A stretch of DNA of 64,000 nt, taken from positions 248,001 to 312,000 of the forward strand of contig NZ_PISP01000006.1 in assembly GCF_002834295.1 (NCBI RefSeq). The letters run 5' to 3'. This document shows positions 27,015 through 35,451 of this stretch, piece after piece. Position 1 is the first letter of the stretch, and every line of letters begins with the position of its first letter. The notes below the pieces were generated by a model. It did no database searches. It had not been told where the DNA came from and saw only the letters and a program-made list of their open reading frames with translations. A program made the position numbers and the translations under genes. This DNA comes from Rhodohalobacter barkolensis. GTDB lineage: Bacteria > Bacteroidota > Rhodothermia > Balneolales > Balneolaceae.

Positions 27015-28001
27015 ATGCAGAAAAAGCACGAAAAGTTACTTCCCATTATTATATCCCTGCTGCTGCCGGGGCTTAATATTTTAAACAACTCCCTGTTCCA
27101 GGAAAATTGGGACTTGGTTGCAATTATACCAACCTGGCTGTTTACCTCTGCGATTTTACTGGGCTTATGGTATATCAATGACAAACTATGGCCCCGCAAC
27201 ACCGTGCCAATCAATTACATCAAAGTGGGAGCGGGGAATATTACCGCTATCGGATTGGCAATCGGGATACAGCAGATCCTCTCTTTTACCGGGATTATTT
27301 TCCCTGGCAGGCCCCCGGCGTGGAGCCTTGGATTACGATTGCTGGTGGCATCCGCATTATTTATCACTATTCAGCAGATGCTGCGATCTGTGAGGGAAAA
27401 TGAACGGCTTCGGAGCGAAAACTATGCTCTGCAATCCGAAAATTACCGGGCACAGCTTGAACAGTTGAAAAAGCAGCTCAATCCCCATTTCCTGTTCAAT
27501 TCGCTGAGTACTCTCCGTACGGTCATCCGTTCGGACAAAGATCAATCCGAGGAGTTTGTGTTAAAACTGTCTGATGTGTACCGCCAGATACTGCAAACAC
27601 GAGAATCACATCAGATCACCTTAGAAGAGGAACTCAACTTTTTGAATAACTATCTCTACTTATTAAACGTACGCTTTGACAGTGCCTTGTCGGTAACCAT
27701 CGACACCCGGCCGGAATCGATGCACGATTCGCTGCCGGTATTTGCTCTGCAGTTGCTGGTTGAAAATTGTATTAAACACAATGTAATTTCAGAGCAACAA
27801 CCGTTAATTATCCGGATTTTTCAGGAAGATGCAAAAAGTATCACGGTGGCAAACAACTACCAGCCCCAAAAAACGGAACAGCAATCTTTTCGGATGGGAC
27901 AAGAAAACCTTAAGAAACGCTACAATCTGATTGGGATACCAGACGGGGTTGAGATCCGGCAAAACAAAGAAGAATACTCAGTGACCATTAAACTGTTTTA
28001 G
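27015..28001 (+). CDS. LytS-like sensor histidine kinase
   Basis: A 328-residue protein with about four N-terminal membrane segments (residues 10-120), a short coiled-coil linker (ENERLRSENYALQSENYRAQ) and a His_kinase domain with the phosphoacceptor in LNPHFLFNSLSTLR (about residue 157). The catalytic ATPase part (VENCIKHN N-box) follows. There is no large sensing domain, so the membrane helices themselves probably sense the signal. It pairs with the LytTR regulator two bases downstream and likely controls the efflux block at 28952-33725. Confidence 0.88.
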   Translation: MQKKHEKLLPIIISLLLPGLNILNNSLFQENWDLVAIIPTWLFTSAILLGLWYINDKLWPRNTVPINYIKVGAGNITAIGLAIGIQQILSFTGIIFPGRPPAWSLGLRLLVASALFITIQQMLRSVRENERLRSENYALQSENYRAQLEQLKKQLNPHFLFNSLSTLRTVIRSDKDQSEEFVLKLSDVYRQILQTRESHQITLEEELNFLNNYLYLLNVRFDSALSVTIDTRPESMHDSLPVFALQLLVENCIKHNVISEQQPLIIRIFQEDAKSITVANNYQPQKTEQQSFRMGQENLKKRYNLIGIPDGVEIRQNKEEYSVTIKLF

Positions 28002-28003
28002 TT

Positions 28004-28771
28004 GTGAATGTTTTAATCGTTGAAGACGAAAAAAAGACCGCAGAACTGCTCAAGGAGCTCATCGAAGAGCGATCCGATTATCTGGTCGTCCACACCTGCC
28101 CGGGCATTGAAAGTACAGTGACGTATCTTAAGAAGCATCAAAATAAACTGGATCTCATATTCATGGATATCCAGCTGGCAGACGGCGAAAGTTTTGCGAT
28201 TTTTGAGGAAGCAGAGGTTCGTATCCCGGTAATTTTTTGTACAGCCTACGACCAGCACGTACTAAAAGCGTTCAAGAGCAACGGCATCGATTACATTTTA
28301 AAACCGTTTAAAGAAGAAGATATCCACAAGGCGCTTGAGAAAGTAGAGGCCATGAAATCGTCCCTGTCCAAAGGAATTGCACCTGATGCTCAGACCATTA
28401 AATACCTGTTTGCAGAAGAGCCTGCCTACCAAAAAACATTTCTTGTTCGCCACCAGGAAAATATGGTACCGGTCCGGGTATCAGATATTGCCTTTGTGTA
28501 TCTGGCCAATGAAATGGTGAACATCTACAATTTTAAGGGCCGGAAAAATGTCATTTTTAAAAGCCTGGAAGAGATTGAATCATCAGTCGATCCGGCGCAG
28601 TTTTTTCGTATCAACCGGCAGATGATTGTGAATCGGGATGCCATCAAGGAAATTTCCCCATACTTCAAGCGCAAAGTAATCGTCAAACTACCGTTTGATA
28701 TCCCCGAAAAAGCCGTCGTCAGCCGTCTGAAAGTTGCCACGTTTTTGGACTGGATGGAAAAGCCGGTATAA
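28004..28771 (+). CDS. LytTR-family response regulator
   Basis: A 255-residue protein starting with GTG two bases after the kinase stop. The receiver domain (1-115) has the acidic pocket VEDEKK, phosphoacceptor Asp in LIFMDIQLADG and Lys in YILKPF. The C-terminal LytTR DNA-binding domain (about 150-250) shows FLVRHQENMVPV, IAFVYLANEMVNIY and FFRINRQMIVN. It would be phosphorylated by the adjacent kinase and bind promoters with paired 9-bp repeats. The 180-base gap to the DUF2147 gene is the nearest candidate target. Confidence 0.9.
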   Translation: MNVLIVEDEKKTAELLKELIEERSDYLVVHTCPGIESTVTYLKKHQNKLDLIFMDIQLADGESFAIFEEAEVRIPVIFCTAYDQHVLKAFKSNGIDYILKPFKEEDIHKALEKVEAMKSSLSKGIAPDAQTIKYLFAEEPAYQKTFLVRHQENMVPVRVSDIAFVYLANEMVNIYNFKGRKNVIFKSLEEIESSVDPAQFFRINRQMIVNRDAIKEISPYFKRKVIVKLPFDIPEKAVVSRLKVATFLDWMEKPV

Positions 28772-28951
28772 GCCTGTCAATTCAAACGGCTGGATGTACC
28801 GTTCAGTTGCCAATCTGTTCAATAGAGTACCTTTTTCCTTCCTTTAGGGTCCACAACGCTTCATATTTGCACTAGGAACAGTCCCAAGTTTATCACGCTT
28901 TCTGTTTCGAAAAAGCATAAAGATAACAGTACATATTAATGCAAATATTCC

Positions 28952-29365
28952 ATGAAGCGATTACTACTCTTTTTATTTGCCCTGTTAGCCAGCCAGGTAA
29001 CCCTGGGGCAGTCAGCCGACCAAATTGCCGGCATCTGGATCACCGAAAATGAGAAAGCCCATGTCGAAATATATAAGCAATCTGGGCAGTACTTTGGAAA
29101 GATTATCAGGGTTGAGGGGATAGATGATACTACCTCAACCGCCTCATCAAAGGATCCAAATTCCAACTTAAACCGTGAATCGGTTCTGGGCACAATTCTT
29201 TTGTCAGATGTTACTTACGATAAGGGAAAATGGCAGGGTACGCTCTACATACCGAAGAAAGATCGAGAAGTAAAATGCACCCTGGAACTTGTTAATGAGG
29301 ATGAACTGAAAATTACGGTCTCCAGGTTTTTTCGCTCCTCATCCAAAACATGGACCCGGTTATGA
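28952..29365 (+). CDS. DUF2147 domain secreted protein
   Basis: A 137-residue protein with a signal peptide (LLFLFALLASQVTLGQ) and the DUF2147 pattern: IAGIWITENEKAHVEIYK, QYFGKIIRV, GTILLSDV, KGKWQGTLY and KTWTRL. The fold is lipocalin-like in this family and the function is unknown. It precedes a TolC-HlyD-FtsX-ABC export set and shares a four-base overlap (ATGA) with the TolC gene, so it is part of that operon rather than a free gene. A role as an accessory envelope-stress protein is inference. Confidence 0.8.
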   Translation: MKRLLLFLFALLASQVTLGQSADQIAGIWITENEKAHVEIYKQSGQYFGKIIRVEGIDDTTSTASSKDPNSNLNRESVLGTILLSDVTYDKGKWQGTLYIPKKDREVKCTLELVNEDELKITVSRFFRSSSKTWTRL

Positions 29366-30693
29366 AAGTGAAAAATCACATATTACCACTGCTATTTTTT
29401 TGCTTTTATGCCTTTCCAACGCTTGCCCAGCAGCCCGATTCGCTGCACCAACTGAAGCTGCAATCGGTGCAGGTGGCCATCGAGTTTGCCCTTGAAAACA
29501 ATCCTGACCTGGACGTCTACAACTTGAATTACCAGAAGGCACGCAAGGAGGTCTCCATCTCTAAGAGTAGCCGCTATCCTACAGTCTCCGGCACGTTTAC
29601 CGGTCAGTATAACCGGGACCTGCCTACCTCTGTGCTTCCGGGCGAAATCTTTGGACAGCCCGGTCAAACGATAGAAACCCAATTCGGGCAGGAATACAAT
29701 TTTAATACCGGCGTTACCATTTCAAAAAACATCCTGGACTGGCAGTCGCGTATGAAAACAAAGATTGCCGAAGCCCAAGTCATGATTACCGAAGCAGAGA
29801 CCGACCTCTACAGGCAGCATCTGAGCGAGCAGGTTGCCTTCTACTATTACACGGCAATTATTACCCAGAAAGCAATTCAGATCAGCGAGAAAGATCGGAG
29901 TATCGCCGACAGCCTGCTTTTTTTGACGCGGCAGAATTTTGAGAAAGGTATGGTTGATCGCTCTGCTTTAAACCACGCCAAAATCAACGTGAATAACATC
30001 GCGCAGAGTATCTCCGAAAGCACCTCGATGTACGATCAGGCTGTTTCCAGCTTAAAGATACTGCTGGGGCTGGAAGCCAATGCTGACATTCATTTTGAGG
30101 ATCAGGCGGCCATTACATCCGCAGTCCTGCCCGACTCTCCACAGATCGAAGCAGACAAGGAGCTTGATTTGTTCATACAACAAACCGATCAAACCCTGGT
30201 TAATGTTCGTCTACAAAAGACGGCATATCTGCCCAAGCTCTCATTAACCTCTTATTGGGGCCAGCAGCAGTTCCGCGATGATTTCGGCCTTTCTTTTAGC
30301 GACAGTGACTGGAATCCATACAGTTATATCGGGTTCAGCCTGTCGGTACCCATCTTTAATGGATTTGCAAAAAGGAATCAGGTCAATGTTGCAAAGATTG
30401 AGCGGTCCATCGCTCAGCAAAACCTGCAGCAGGTACAGATTCAATCTGAAATCCAGGATCAACTACTTCTAAGTAACTACCGTAATAGCCTTTCACAAGT
30501 TGAATCGGCATATGATACCTACCAGCTTTGGGATCAGAACCGTACGCTTGCATTGCAAAAATATGAGAAGGGACTGATTTCGCTCGCAGATTATTTCAAA
30601 ACGTTTGAAGACTACCTAAAGGCTGAAAACAACTATCTGAATACCCTTTCAAGCATGTACAGTTATTATTCAACCATCATTTCAAGACAATAG
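29362..30693 (+). CDS. TolC-family outer-membrane efflux protein
   Basis: About 443 residues from ATG 29362, which overlaps the upstream stop (ATGA); an upstream ATG at 29350 is less likely. A signal peptide ends at LAQQ. Two related halves, each a long helical coiled-coil segment (KEVSISKSSRYPTVSG first, YLPKLSLTSYWG second), form the beta-barrel plus alpha-tunnel of the TolC trimer. It would give the outer-membrane exit for the HlyD adaptor and the FtsX/ABC pair encoded downstream. It could also serve the RND pump at 10475-14913, which has no channel gene. Confidence 0.9.
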   Translation: MKVKNHILPLLFFCFYAFPTLAQQPDSLHQLKLQSVQVAIEFALENNPDLDVYNLNYQKARKEVSISKSSRYPTVSGTFTGQYNRDLPTSVLPGEIFGQPGQTIETQFGQEYNFNTGVTISKNILDWQSRMKTKIAEAQVMITEAETDLYRQHLSEQVAFYYYTAIITQKAIQISEKDRSIADSLLFLTRQNFEKGMVDRSALNHAKINVNNIAQSISESTSMYDQAVSSLKILLGLEANADIHFEDQAAITSAVLPDSPQIEADKELDLFIQQTDQTLVNVRLQKTAYLPKLSLTSYWGQQQFRDDFGLSFSDSDWNPYSYIGFSLSVPIFNGFAKRNQVNVAKIERSIAQQNLQQVQIQSEIQDQLLLSNYRNSLSQVESAYDTYQLWDQNRTLALQKYEKGLISLADYFKTFEDYLKAENNYLNTLSSMYSYYSTIISRQ

Positions 30694-30697
30694 AGTC

Positions 30698-31792
30698 ATG
30701 AAAACCCCAACACTATTCCTCTTCCTTTTTGTTTGTTACCTGAGCTTCGCGTTTACCGGTTGCTCAGACAACCAAACCACCCGTCCCGAGCGAAAAACGA
30801 TCCTCGATGCGGTATTTGCCAGCGGTCATATTACCACGTCGGATGAATACCTGGTGACCTCTTTTGCCGAGGGGTACCTGCAGCAATCCTACGTACAGGA
30901 AGGTGACTCGGTCACCTCGGGAATGCCCCTGTTTCAACTTTCCAGCGACGTACAGTCGGCCAACCTGGAGATTGCCGAGGCCAATTACCGTGATGCCAAA
31001 CGCAAGGCTCAAGCCGATTCCCCTGAACTGCAGCAAGCGAAACTGCAGGTGGAGCAGGCGCAAAAACAATTGGAGCTAGACCGGAAAATCCTCGATCGCT
31101 ATTCCGAGCTCGTAACTACCGAAGCCGTATCACAATTGGATTATGAAAAAGCACAGCTTCAGCACGAGAGCTCGCAGAAGAACGTCGAGATCCTCGAAAA
31201 GTCACTGGCAGATCTGCAATACGCCCTTGAGTTAAACCTGCTGAATGCGGAAAAACAGTTTGACATTCAACGCGAAAGCAGTCATGATTATGTACTCAGC
31301 GCTTCCACCAACGGACAGGTACTGAATGTTTTCAAAAGTCAGGGTGAACTGGTGCGCCGCGGCGAGACAATTGCACAAATCGGTGGTGGTGAAACACTCA
31401 TCAAACTCTATATAGCCGAGGAAGATATCGACGAGATTGCGCTGGGACAGGAAGCGGTCATCTCCCTGAATACCCATCCCGACCGGACCTACAAAGCAAA
31501 CATTAGTAAAATATATCCTGCGTTTAATGAGCAAGAGCAATCATTTATCGTGGAAGCCCAATTCTCTGATGATCTTCAAACGCTGTTCCCCGGCACCCAA
31601 CTGCAGGCCAACATCATCATCCAGCAAAAAGAGGACGTCCTGGTAATTCCAGCTGTTTATTTGATGGAGGGAGATACTGTTTTAAGTCGAACAGGGAATA
31701 AAATTCCTATTAAAACAGGCATCAAAAATACCGAATGGGTGGAGATTACGAGCGGCATTGATACTACGGACACTATAATGCTTAAACTATGA
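30698..31792 (+). CDS. HlyD/MacA-type periplasmic adaptor lipoprotein
   Basis: A 364-residue lipoprotein (SFAFTGCSDN, Cys about residue 22). Lipoyl half-motifs (SFAEGYLQQSYVQEGDSV and STNGQVLNVFKSQGELVRRGE) flank a long helical hairpin of about 100 residues, followed by a beta-barrel domain. It is the bridge between the MacB/FtsX-type ABC transporter and the TolC channel. It starts five bases after the TolC stop and overlaps the permease gene by four bases. Confidence 0.9.
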   Translation: MKTPTLFLFLFVCYLSFAFTGCSDNQTTRPERKTILDAVFASGHITTSDEYLVTSFAEGYLQQSYVQEGDSVTSGMPLFQLSSDVQSANLEIAEANYRDAKRKAQADSPELQQAKLQVEQAQKQLELDRKILDRYSELVTTEAVSQLDYEKAQLQHESSQKNVEILEKSLADLQYALELNLLNAEKQFDIQRESSHDYVLSASTNGQVLNVFKSQGELVRRGETIAQIGGGETLIKLYIAEEDIDEIALGQEAVISLNTHPDRTYKANISKIYPAFNEQEQSFIVEAQFSDDLQTLFPGTQLQANIIIQQKEDVLVIPAVYLMEGDTVLSRTGNKIPIKTGIKNTEWVEITSGIDTTDTIMLKL

Positions 31793-33045
31793 GATTATTT
31801 CCAATAAATTCTACCAACACGAAGATTGCTCTGGTGCATCTAACCTCTCGACTAAAGCAGTTGCTGGTAGCGGTATTGAGTGTGACCTTCGGGATATCCA
31901 TGTATATCTTTTTGAATGGATTTCTCAACGGTGTTAACGATACGCAGACCGAACTGGCCTTTAGCACCATGGCTCACATCCGCATATACAACGATCTGCC
32001 TGAGGACAAAACCAACCTGCTGGAGATGGCCCCAGATAACACCGTGGCGGTGAATATTCGGAATCCACGGGTCATCAAGTATACTGAAGGCATCCAAAAT
32101 GCAGACCAATACGTTAGGGTGGCCGAGCGGCAACCGGAAGTGAAGGCGGTTTCAAAACAGGTAAACATCAATATCTTCTATCGAAATGGTGCCATACAGG
32201 TGAACGGGCAATTATCGGGAGTTGATGTAGCAAGCGAGGACAAGCTGTTCGATACTTCAAAATATGTCACCAGCGGCTCATGGGAAAATCTTTCTACGCG
32301 CAGCAATGGCATTGTACTTGGCAAAGGTCTGGCTCGCAAGCTGAGTCTGAATATGGGGGATCGCGTTCAGGTGACCACCGCTGACGGCTTATCCAAAAGC
32401 TATGAGATTGTAGGGTTGTTGGAAACCTCCATTATAAGCGTGGACAATTCCAAAGGGTATATACGAATCTCATCTGCCCGCCAGCTGCTCTCCAAGAACA
32501 TGAGCTATGTAACCGACATACAGGTAAACGTCCGGGATTTCAATAAGTCGGAACAGACGGCGACTACCCTTTCCCGGGTGATACCCTACAAGGTGGAACC
32601 CTGGATGGAAGCCAGCGGCCAGTTGGAAGCGGGTAGTGAATTGCGGGATATTCTCGGAATAGCTGTTTCTCTGACTATTTTGCTGGTTGCCGGCTTCGGT
32701 ATCTATAACATCATGAATATGACCGTGAATGAGAAGATTAAAGAGATCGCCATATTAAAAGCGATGGGATTTGACGGTGACGATATTGTAGAAATATTCC
32801 TGACCCAGTCTGTGATTATCGGTTTGTTGGGCGGAATCGTCGGCATGGCTTTTGGGTATGTGGTCTCAAGACTTATTAACAACATTCCTTTCAATGTCGC
32901 CGGCCTGGAGGTGCTGCCGATGACCTACAACCTCGACGATTACGGGCTAGCCTTCATGTTCGGACTCATCACCACATTTATAGCAGGCTACCTGCCGGCG
33001 CGGAAAGCCGCTAGCATTGATCCTGTAGAAATTATAAGAGGATAA
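31789..33045 (+). CDS. FtsX/MacB-type ABC transporter permease
   Basis: A 418-residue membrane protein. TM1 (about residues 25-45) precedes a periplasmic domain of 220 residues (MacB-PCD type), then three C-terminal TMs (about 285-310, 335-355, 380-405) with the FtsX pattern EIAILKAMGFDGDDIVEIFL and the final motif ARKAASIDPVEIIRG. This is a mechanotransmission permease that does not move substrate across the membrane but drives export through TolC. It pairs with the ABC ATPase three bases downstream. Confidence 0.9.
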   Translation: MRLFPINSTNTKIALVHLTSRLKQLLVAVLSVTFGISMYIFLNGFLNGVNDTQTELAFSTMAHIRIYNDLPEDKTNLLEMAPDNTVAVNIRNPRVIKYTEGIQNADQYVRVAERQPEVKAVSKQVNINIFYRNGAIQVNGQLSGVDVASEDKLFDTSKYVTSGSWENLSTRSNGIVLGKGLARKLSLNMGDRVQVTTADGLSKSYEIVGLLETSIISVDNSKGYIRISSARQLLSKNMSYVTDIQVNVRDFNKSEQTATTLSRVIPYKVEPWMEASGQLEAGSELRDILGIAVSLTILLVAGFGIYNIMNMTVNEKIKEIAILKAMGFDGDDIVEIFLTQSVIIGLLGGIVGMAFGYVVSRLINNIPFNVAGLEVLPMTYNLDDYGLAFMFGLITTFIAGYLPARKAASIDPVEIIRG

Positions 33046-33047
33046 TC

Positions 33048-33725
33048 ATGAATAATTACGCTTTATCAGTCCAACATATTTCCAAGTTTTTTTATGAACC
33101 CAAAAAATTCCAGGTACTAAAAGACATCAGCTTCGATGTGAAGCAGGGCGAATTCCTGGCCTTGATTGGCAAATCCGGTTCTGGTAAGTCAACTCTACTG
33201 TATGTGCTTTCCACTATGGATACCGATTATGACGGATCCATTTCGATTAACGGAACGATGCTGAAGGGGAAAAGCCAAAATGACCTGGCTGCATTTCGTA
33301 ACCGCAATATCGGTTTTGTATTCCAGTTCCATTATCTGCTACCGGAATTTTCGGCCCTGGATAATGTGATGCTGCCTGCACTGAAATTGAAGCAGAAACC
33401 CGATGAACAAATTCGGGAAGAGGCACTCGAAAATTTGAACCTCCTGGGGATCAAAGACCAGGCGTTCAAATTGGCCAGCAAACTATCCGGCGGACAGCAG
33501 CAACGGGTGGCCATTGCACGGGCACTCATCAATGAGCCTGCAATTATCATGGGAGATGAACCTACCGGTAACCTTGACTCAGAAAATACCAAAATCGTCT
33601 TTGACATATTTCGTCAACTTGCCAGAGACCGGGGGCAGACGATAATTGCTGTAACCCATGATGATGATTTCGCCGACAACTGCGACCGGGTAATTGAGCT
33701 CGCGGACGGGAAGTTGTATCGCTAA
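33048..33725 (+). CDS. ABC transporter ATP-binding protein (LolD/MacB type)
   Basis: A 225-residue ATPase with Walker [10 protein letters not shown] (about residue 44), Q-loop [12 protein letters not shown], signature [15 protein letters not shown], Walker [14 protein letters not shown] and H-loop VTHDDDF. This is the LolD/MacB subfamily that drives FtsX-like permeases. It is the last gene of the TCS-DUF2147-TolC-HlyD-FtsX-ABC block; no terminator is evident before the next integron element begins at about 33827. Confidence 0.93.
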   Translation: MNNYALSVQHISKFFYEPKKFQVLKDISFDVKQGEFLALIGKSGSGKSTLLYVLSTMDTDYDGSISINGTMLKGKSQNDLAAFRNRNIGFVFQFHYLLPEFSALDNVMLPALKLKQKPDEQIREEALENLNLLGIKDQAFKLASKLSGGQQQRVAIARALINEPAIIMGDEPTGNLDSENTKIVFDIFRQLARDRGQTIIAVTHDDDFADNCDRVIELADGKLYR

Positions 33726-33826
33726 ATATTTTATTGCTAAGTGCTGTAAATGTTTACAACATGTTATGTCTCGTTGGAGTCAGCGTAATTTGAATTTAAG
33801 AATACTAAAATCATAAATCCTAGCCC

Positions 33827-33954
33827 ACTAAACAGCGCATTAACTTGGACGAGCCTCGCCTATTCTCTGCCGCTCTTGGTTTTTATGACTCATCATTCGT
33901 TAGTTGCTAATTCAACAGTAATCCGTACGCCAGTTATGCGCCATACTGTTATGC
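33827..33954 (+). other. attC-like site 0, upstream of the first HigBA cassette
   Basis: R''-like ACTAAAC at 33827-33833 and GTTATGC at 33948-33954 flank an imperfect inverted repeat, GCGCATTAACTTGGACG (33835-33851) against GTACGCCAGTTATGCGC (33925-33941). It lies 52 bases before the toxin ORF of the first HigBA cassette, so it fits the attC expected there. The R'' box is weak. Confidence 0.5.
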
Positions 33955-34006
33955 CCTCACAAAACAATTTCGTTGCATGGATACCGTTAATCCATTAATT
34001 TAAGGA

Positions 34007-34297
34007 ATGATCAAATCATTCGGAGATAAAGCAACCTCAGATCTGTTTCATGGCAACTCAAGCAGTAAGGTCAGGAAGCTTCCGACCCAAATTCTTGAAT
34101 CTGCCACCTATAAACTAGATATCCTGAATGCAGCCACTTCTCTTGATGATTTGAGTTCACCACCCGGCAACAGGCTGGAAGCATTGCGGGGTGATTACAA
34201 AGGTTTTCATAGTATTCGAATCAACGCCCAATGGAGAATCGTATTCCGCTGGCAGGATTCAAGTGCTTATGACGTTGCCATTGCCGATTATCATTAA
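34007..34297 (+). CDS. higB: HigB/RelE-type toxin (host inhibition of growth)
   Basis: A 96-residue type II toxin. The pattern IKSFGDKATSDLFHG, LNAATSLDDLSSPPGNRLEALRGD, FHSIRINAQWRIVFRW and VAIADYH is the plasmid-maintenance killer (HigB) family, a RelE-fold mRNA interferase that cleaves translated mRNA on the ribosome. The antitoxin gene follows after 22 bases. Toxin-first order is typical of higBA. It sits in an integron cassette: attC-like site 0 upstream and attC at 34605 downstream, consistent with toxin-antitoxin cassettes that stabilise large arrays. Confidence 0.88.
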   Translation: MIKSFGDKATSDLFHGNSSSKVRKLPTQILESATYKLDILNAATSLDDLSSPPGNRLEALRGDYKGFHSIRINAQWRIVFRWQDSSAYDVAIADYH

Positions 34298-34319
34298 TGA
34301 ATAACATGAATGAATCATC

Positions 34320-34610
34320 ATGATTCCAAAAAACAGAGTAACCACACATCCCGGAACCATCCTACTCAAAGAGTATCTTGAACCGATGGGTTTGACCCAA
34401 AAGGAATTGGCAGATCATCTTGATATACCGATTCAAAGAGTTAACGAAATTGTAAGAGGTAAAAGAGGAGTCTCTCCGGATACAGCATGGCTACTATCCG
34501 AGGCGTTCGATACCTCTCCTGAATTTTGGCTGAATTTACAGTCTATGCACGATCTGTCATCAAATCGTCCAAACAGACACATCAAATCCCTAAAAACTGT
34601 TCAGGCATAA
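34320..34610 (+). CDS. higA: HigA-type antitoxin
   Basis: A 96-residue antitoxin with the HigA/VapI XRE-type helix-turn-helix (THPGTILLKEYLEPMGLTQKELADHL, IPIQRVNEIVRGKRGVSPDTA) and the FDTSPEFWLNLQ motif. It neutralises the cognate HigB and represses the operon by binding its own promoter. The stop TAA (34608-34610) lies inside the R'' box of the next attC, showing cassette structure. Confidence 0.9.
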   Translation: MIPKNRVTTHPGTILLKEYLEPMGLTQKELADHLDIPIQRVNEIVRGKRGVSPDTAWLLSEAFDTSPEFWLNLQSMHDLSSNRPNRHIKSLKTVQA

Positions 34611-34692
34611 CCAGCGGTTTGTGCGGATTCGTATTAGCTTTGGGGCTATGGAATATTTTTCAGCTCAACGCACAACCGCCAAACCGTTAATT
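34605..34692 (+). other. attC site 2
   Basis: R'' GCATAAC at 34605-34611 and R' GTTAATT at 34686-34692. L'' GCGGTTTGTGCG (34614-34625) pairs with L' CGCACAACCGC (34669-34679) over 11 bp with a single extrahelical T, the hallmark of attC folding. The loop contains TTTGGGGCT and TGGA, also found in the attC at 35007-35094, and the right end GCCAAACCGTTA is shared with attC 1. Confidence 0.85.
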
Positions 34693-34797
34693 GAACATTA
34701 CAAGAAAAAACTTGGTGCCACGCATTTCAAAGGACAACGAATGTACATCGAAACCGTTAACGCATTGAAGCTTGTGAAAAAATATTTTAAGGATTAA
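34648..34797 (+). CDS. Tiny cassette ORF starting inside attC
   Basis: A 49-residue frame opens with ATG 34648 inside the attC hairpin and ends TAA 34795. The C-terminal 35 residues (ATHFKGQRMYIETVNALKLV) are basic and predicted helical, resembling a small DNA- or RNA-binding protein, but I recognise no family. If real, recombination at R' (34686) would cut the ORF, so the functional start may be later. Alternatively it is the 3' part of an older cassette gene. Confidence 0.35.
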   Translation: MEYFSAQRTTAKPLIEHYKKKLGATHFKGQRMYIETVNALKLVKKYFKD

Positions 34798-34801
34798 TCC
34801 C

Positions 34802-34978
34802 ATGGCTATAGTTAAAGAACCCAAAGGAATTGATTTCGTTGTTAAGTCAGAACCCTGGTCTGATGAAGAGCTGAAGGAGTTCAGGAAACTGATGAAGAAG
34901 CAGAAGTCTGAGCTTGGTGAAAAAATGCGATCGAAGATCAAAGAGAACTATAAAAAAGTTTCTAAGCAACCAGCATAG
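34802..34978 (+). CDS. Small basic/acidic cassette protein
   Basis: A 58-residue frame from ATG 34802 (four bases after the previous stop) to TAG 34978, reading MAIVKEPKGIDFVVKSE and then a strongly charged helix. A run of Lys/Glu residues (EFRKLMKKQKSELGEKM) suggests a helical protein partner. No known family is evident. It is in the same cassette as the 49-residue frame, bounded by attC 2 and attC 3. Confidence 0.5.
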   Translation: MAIVKEPKGIDFVVKSEPWSDEELKEFRKLMKKQKSELGEKMRSKIKENYKKVSKQPA

Positions 34979-35006
34979 CTTCCACTCACCTTTCCTGTGC
35001 TACACC

Positions 35007-35094
35007 AAATAACCAGCGGCTCAAGCGGATGAGTTTGCAGTTTGGGGCTTTGGATAATTGATCGACTCGCCGCAGAAATACCGCACTGTTATGT
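35007..35094 (+). other. attC site 3
   Basis: R'' AAATAAC at 35007-35013 and R' GTTATGT at 35088-35094. L'' GCGGATGAGT (35025-35034) pairs with L' ACTCGCCGC (35065-35073) with one bulged base; GCGG at 35016 pairs with CCGC at 35081. The R''-adjacent ACCAGCGG and the loop TTTGGGGCTTTGGA match attC 2, as expected for a family of sites in one sedentary integron. Confidence 0.82.
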
Positions 35095-35143
35095 AACCTA
35101 ACTTTATACTTGTTCCCAATAATGGAACTTTCTATATTCATCT

Positions 35144-35437
35144 ATGCGAGTATTTGCCCGAAAAACATTACGCGAATTTTGGATTAATCATTCGGACAGT
35201 GAAGATGCATTAAAGGCGTGGTTTTCTGAAGCTGAAAATTCTCAATGGGAATCTCCAGCAGATATAAAGAATAATTATCCATCTGCCAGTATTCTTCCTG
35301 ACAATCGAGTGGTTTTCAATATTAAGGGCAATAACTATCGGTTAGTAGTCAAAATTAATTATGACTACGGACAGGTATTCATCCGTTTTGTAGGTACTCA
35401 TGCCGAATACGACAAAATTGATGCAACGACAATTTAA
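35144..35437 (+). CDS. HigB-type toxin, second family
   Basis: A 97-residue toxin of the HigB_toxin group (RelE-like mRNA interferase), with MRVFARKTLREFWINHSDSE, WESPADIKNNYPSASIL, NRVVFNIKGNNYRLVVKI, FIRFVGTHAEYDKID. This differs from the plasmid-killer type at 34007. The antitoxin follows after 14 bases. The cassette begins at the attC 3 core (35088) with a 50-base leader. Confidence 0.88.
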   Translation: MRVFARKTLREFWINHSDSEDALKAWFSEAENSQWESPADIKNNYPSASILPDNRVVFNIKGNNYRLVVKINYDYGQVFIRFVGTHAEYDKIDATTI

Positions 35438-35451
35438 AACGGATAGTAATT

